This document shows positions 6,254-8,146 of a stretch of 8,146 nt of DNA, in pieces. The translations under genes were made by a program, and so were the position numbers. The stretch's first letter is position 1. Every line of letters starts with the position of its first letter. The notes under the pieces are model-generated. The model had not been told where the DNA came from, ran no database searches, and saw nothing but the letters and a program-made list of their open reading frames with translations. The stretch is from Vampirovibrionales bacterium (GTDB lineage: Bacteria > Cyanobacteriota > Vampirovibrionia > Vampirovibrionales > JAGQHJ01): contig JANWKX010000037.1 in the NCBI GenBank assembly GCA_025451145.1, positions 1-8,146 on the forward strand, read 5' to 3'.

Positions 6254-6272
6254 AAAGCGAATCGCTTTTTTT
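6254..6272 (+). terminator. Palindrome with T-run between the Tas and hydrolase genes
   Basis: AAAGCGA (6254-6260) and TCGCTTT (6262-6268) are perfect arms around a single A, and the plus strand runs on to seven T (6266-6272). As RNA the stem would be AAAGCG/CGCTTT with a 3-base loop. The T-run favours plus-strand termination, although both flanking genes are on the minus strand, where the tail is only TTTGT. It may separate the Tas and hydrolase transcripts weakly, or be an operator. Confidence 0.35.
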
Positions 6273-6320
6273 GTTACATCAATTCAGTCCCAAAAAGCCT
6301 CGCTCACAATAAGCTTGATC

Positions 6321-7361
6321 TTAGGGCGCAGGGTTTGGGTATTGCTGATGAATTTGCTCAATTTCAGCAAGGACATCACGCGAAAGCTTGAGGTGTATAC
6401 TCTCAATATTCTCTTTAAGCTGCTCCAGCGTGGTCGCTCCGATAATGTTACTCGCGACAAAGGGGCGGGAGTTTACAAAAGCCAACGCCATCTGGGCAGG
6501 AGACAGATTGTTTTCTCTGGCCAATTGAACATAAAGCGCTGCTGCGGCTTTGGCCTCAGGGCTATTGTATCGATCGAAGACTTTAAATTGATTCAACCGG
6601 CTTTCAGGGGAACTTGAGCCCTCAAAATATTTTCCAGAGAGTAAGCCAAAGGCCATGGGAGAATAGGCCAACAACCCACATTCTTCCCTGATGGCAATTT
6701 CGGCAAGCCCTATTTCAAACGTCCTGTTAAGCAGGCTATAGGGATTTTGGATACTGACCATTCTTGGTTTTTGCTGATACGTTGCCGCTTCCATAAATTT
6801 CATAAAGCCCCATGGGGTTTCGTTGGAGATACCAATGTGCCGAACTTTACCGGATTGAACAAGATCTTCAAGGGCTGATAACGTTTCATCAATTGGAATA
6901 GGGGTATCCTCAGGGCGATGGATATAGCCGAGCTGGCCAAAATAATTGGTTTCGCGATCAGGCCAATGAAGCTGATAAAGATCAACGTAGTCTGTCTTTA
7001 AACGCTTTAAGCTATCTTCCAGTGCTTTTTGAATGTTTTTCTGATCCAGCCGCACGTTGCCATCGCGAAGCCAAGTGATCCTTTTGGAGGGACCTGCAAC
7101 CTTGGTCGCCAAAACGACTTTATCCCGGTTCTTACGGGATGCCAGCCAGGTACCGATATAATTCTCCGTTCGACCTTGAGTTTCCGCTTTCGGCGGAACA
7201 GGATACATTTCAGCCGTATCAATAAAATTAATACCCTCGTCAATTGCATAATCCAGTTGCTGATGAGCCTCGTCCTGTGTATTTTGTTCTCCCCAAGTCA
7301 TTGTTCCGAGGCAGATTAAACTGACATTTAAATCCGTTTTTCCCAATTGACGGTATTCCAT
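6321..7361 (-). CDS. tas: Aldo-keto reductase, Tas type (NADPH-dependent)
   Basis: A TIM-barrel oxidoreductase that reduces aldehydes or ketones with NADPH in the cytoplasm. The match to E. coli Tas as I remember it runs from end to end: LGTMTWGEQN near the start, INFIDTAEMYPVPP, QNPYSLLNRTFEIGLAE, and a closing part with ESIHLKLSRDVLAEIEQIHQ and a PAP end. Counting from the preferred start, the catalytic tetrad is D48, Y53, K87 and H132 (QLHWP). An upstream TTG at 7388 would add nine residues but has no ribosome binding site. The ATG at 7361 has AAGGA about 11 bases upstream and gives 346 residues, the same length as E. coli Tas. The physiological substrate of Tas is not well defined; the E. 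coli gene was found as a suppressor of tyrosine auxotrophy. The gene stands between a DUF5069 gene and the hydrolase, with spacers of 142 and 172 bases. Confidence 0.95.
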   Translation of the reverse strand: MEYRQLGKTDLNVSLICLGTMTWGEQNTQDEAHQQLDYAIDEGINFIDTAEMYPVPPKAETQGRTENYIGTWLASRKNRDKVVLATKVAGPSKRITWLRDGNVRLDQKNIQKALEDSLKRLKTDYVDLYQLHWPDRETNYFGQLGYIHRPEDTPIPIDETLSALEDLVQSGKVRHIGISNETPWGFMKFMEAATYQQKPRMVSIQNPYSLLNRTFEIGLAEIAIREECGLLAYSPMAFGLLSGKYFEGSSSPESRLNQFKVFDRYNSPEAKAAAALYVQLARENNLSPAQMALAFVNSRPFVASNIIGATTLEQLKENIESIHLKLSRDVLAEIEQIHQQYPNPAP

Positions 7362-7396
7362 GGGGCTTAGCTTCCTTATCTTGGCCAATCGATATT

Positions 7397-7402
7397 ATTG
7401 TA
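7397..7402 (-). promoter_or_regulatory. Candidate -10 box for the Tas gene
   Basis: TACAAT on the minus strand (7402-7397) matches the -10 consensus at five of six bases and lies 35 bases before the ATG at 7361. There is no good -35 at the right distance (TTTTAC at 7425-7420, spacer 17), so the call is weak. Confidence 0.3.
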
Positions 7403-7442
7403 AATGAAACATAGCGGGGGTAAAATATTTCATCCAATCAAT

Positions 7443-7477
7443 CAGGTAGGCAAGAGGTAATTACTCCTGCCCACCTG
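7443..7477 (-). terminator. Long hairpin after the DUF5069 gene
   Basis: The minus-strand RNA can form a continuous 14-bp stem with a 7-base loop: CAGGT/ACCTG, G-U, GGCA/TGCC, G-U, GAG/CTC. The plus-strand RNA would have A-C mismatches at both wobble positions, so the structure fits a minus-strand transcript. It begins 26 bases after the DUF5069 stop. No T-run follows (ATTGATTGG comes next), so it may be a 3'-end stabilising or Rho-linked structure and not a classic intrinsic terminator. Confidence 0.5.
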
Positions 7478-7503
7478 GAAATAAACTTTTAAGAACTTAC
7501 TGA

Positions 7504-7968
7504 TTAGAGTCGTTTTTCTTCGTAATCGTAAATATCAAACCAGCGATAAACCACTTTACCGGCCGGAACATACTGGGCCATATAGTCTTCCATATACACC
7601 TGCACCTCAGGCGGTAAATCGCTAAGGCTCTTGTCCCTCAGTTTATTATTCCATTGAACGATTTCTGTTTTATCTTTTACTTTGGATTGGGTTTTAATCC
7701 ATTCTCCAATTTCCTCATCGGAGGCGCCGGTGGCTACAAAATCCTTGAAGTCATCGGCGTTAATACCGGTGAAATCAAGAATATTTTTGTCCAGCGGACA
7801 ATTAAAATGGTATTCGCCATTGGTACCGTTCAGGACGGCCCGACACTTATCCAACATTCTGGCAGCAAGAACATAGCCACCCAAAGTCGCCCTAGGACTC
7901 CTGGGAAAATCTTTACTTAGATCTTTTGCTAACGTTTTTAATTTTTCAGAAACAGCTTGTGTTGTCAT
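7504..7968 (-). CDS. DUF5069 family protein
   Basis: This is a DUF5069 protein of unknown function, recognised from PRSPRATLGGYVLAARMLDK (residues 22-41), the GTNGEYHFNCPLD block (48-60), LDFTGI, and the SDEEIGEWI segment. The product is 154 residues, about the family length, soluble, with no signal peptide or membrane segment. Two ATGs are close together. The one at 7974 is only 3 bases from the AAGGAG, the one at 7968 is 9 bases away; the second is preferred, but the difference is two residues. It seems to be its own transcription unit, with a possible terminator of the previous gene upstream (8091-8115) and a long hairpin just after its stop. Its leader shares a two-part motif with the 109-residue gene. 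The role of the family is not known to me. Confidence 0.9.
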   Translation of the reverse strand: MTTQAVSEKLKTLAKDLSKDFPRSPRATLGGYVLAARMLDKCRAVLNGTNGEYHFNCPLDKNILDFTGINADDFKDFVATGASDEEIGEWIKTQSKVKDKTEIVQWNNKLRDKSLSDLPPEVQVYMEDYMAQYVPAGKVVYRWFDIYDYEEKRL

Positions 7969-8009
7969 GAGCATTAACTCCTTTGCATAACGCTATTAAT
8001 GTCTGTAAA

Positions 8010-8041
8010 TAGGCATCTCCTAAATGAATTAACCTTGGGTT
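8010..8041 (-). promoter_or_regulatory. Shared two-part leader motif, copy 2
   Basis: On the minus strand AACCCAAGGTT (8041-8031), 14 bases, then ATGCCTA (8016-8010), ending 41 bases before the DUF5069 ATG at 7968. Both blocks are identical to those at 1671-1700 while the sequence between them differs, as expected of two contact sites or a conserved RNA element. Confidence 0.45.
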
Positions 8042-8057
8042 TTATTGAAGCCGCTAT

Positions 8058-8063
8058 CTTATA
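8058..8063 (-). promoter_or_regulatory. Candidate -10 box for the DUF5069 gene
   Basis: TATAAG on the minus strand (8063-8058) resembles a -10 box. If used, the transcript would begin near 8051, just upstream of the shared motif, placing the motif in the leader. No convincing -35 is present. Confidence 0.25.
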
Positions 8064-8090
8064 TCAATCGCCTGATTGTTGAGGTTAATC

Positions 8091-8115
8091 AAAAAAGAGG
8101 ATTAACGAGAATCCT
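8091..8115 (-). terminator. Intrinsic terminator of an upstream minus-strand gene
   Basis: On the minus strand AGGATT (8115-8110), a 6-base loop CTCGTT, AATCCT (8103-8098), then C and T, a C, and six T residues (8096-8091 as A on the plus strand). The stem is perfect and the T-run is on the minus strand, so it should end a transcript entering from beyond the right edge and insulate the DUF5069 gene. Confidence 0.55.
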
Positions 8116-8146
8116 GTAACCATGACAACATAGCGTAAAGTCGATA
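8102..8146 (-). CDS. Possible C-terminal tail of a gene cut by the right edge
   Basis: One minus-strand frame is open from the edge for 14 codons (YRLYAMLSWLQDSR) and ends in TAA at 8104-8102, inside the terminator hairpin and before its T-run. The other two frames end in or after the T-run, which makes this one the likeliest. It is far too short to identify. Confidence 0.3.
   Translation of the reverse strand, partial: YRLYAMLSWLQDSR

Noticed and set aside
6315..6617. A 100-codon plus-strand frame
   Set aside because: It is antisense to the C-terminal part of the Tas gene, which matches its family to the last residue.
7362..7388. Longer Tas start at the TTG at 7388
   Set aside because: No ribosome binding site precedes it, and the ATG at 7361 gives the family length and matches the E. 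coli N-terminus.
1..8146. CRISPR array, insertion sequence, attachment site, tRNA or phage gene
   Set aside because: I looked on both strands and saw no regularly spaced repeats, terminal inverted repeats, transposase or integrase motifs, or tRNA-like cloverleaf.

Overview
This 8.1 kb window looks like ordinary bacterial chromosome. Gene density is high, spacers are short and AT-rich, Shine-Dalgarno sites are recognisable, and base composition is moderate (mid-40s % GC by eye, not counted). I see no insertion sequence, integrase, phage gene, tRNA, rRNA or CRISPR array. The organism cannot be fixed from the window. The mix (a DUF5069 protein, a Tas-type aldo-keto reductase, a generic A-type Fe-S carrier, a membrane-anchored hydrolase) would suit a Gram-negative lineage, possibly a non-photosynthetic relative of Cyanobacteria, but that is a guess.

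Layout. Bases 1-1252 (minus strand) hold a GT4-family glycosyltransferase that starts on TTG and runs off the left edge. Bases 1328-1657 (minus) encode a 109-residue protein I do not recognise. A 350-base divergent spacer (1658-2007) follows, with candidate promoters in both directions, a small terminator-like hairpin and a motif shared with another spacer. Bases 2008-4123 (plus) hold a tight two-gene unit: an A-type Fe-S carrier (IscA/ErpA/SufA family) and, 22 bases later, a 575-residue fusion of a YgfZ/IBA57-type folate-binding domain with C-terminal TPR repeats. Bases 4218-4718 (plus) encode a further unknown protein whose stop codon overlaps the stop of the convergent gene on a shared TTAA. 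Bases 6148-4715 (minus) encode an alpha/beta hydrolase with a long polar N-terminus and one membrane anchor. Next on the minus strand are a Tas-type aldo-keto reductase (7361-6321) and a DUF5069 protein (7968-7504). The last 45 bases may be the tail of another minus-strand gene, with its terminator at 8091-8115.

How the genes fit together. The clearest functional unit is the A-type carrier plus YgfZ/IBA57-like pair. In mitochondria ISCA proteins work with IBA57 in making [4Fe-4S] clusters, and in E. coli YgfZ supports certain Fe-S enzymes, so the pair is very likely an Fe-S maturation module. Here it carries an unusual TPR extension. The other genes appear to be separate units. The most interesting non-coding signal is a two-part motif (on the minus strand AACCCAAGGTT, 12-14 bases, ATGCCTA) found in the leaders of two small minus-strand genes more than 6 kb apart.
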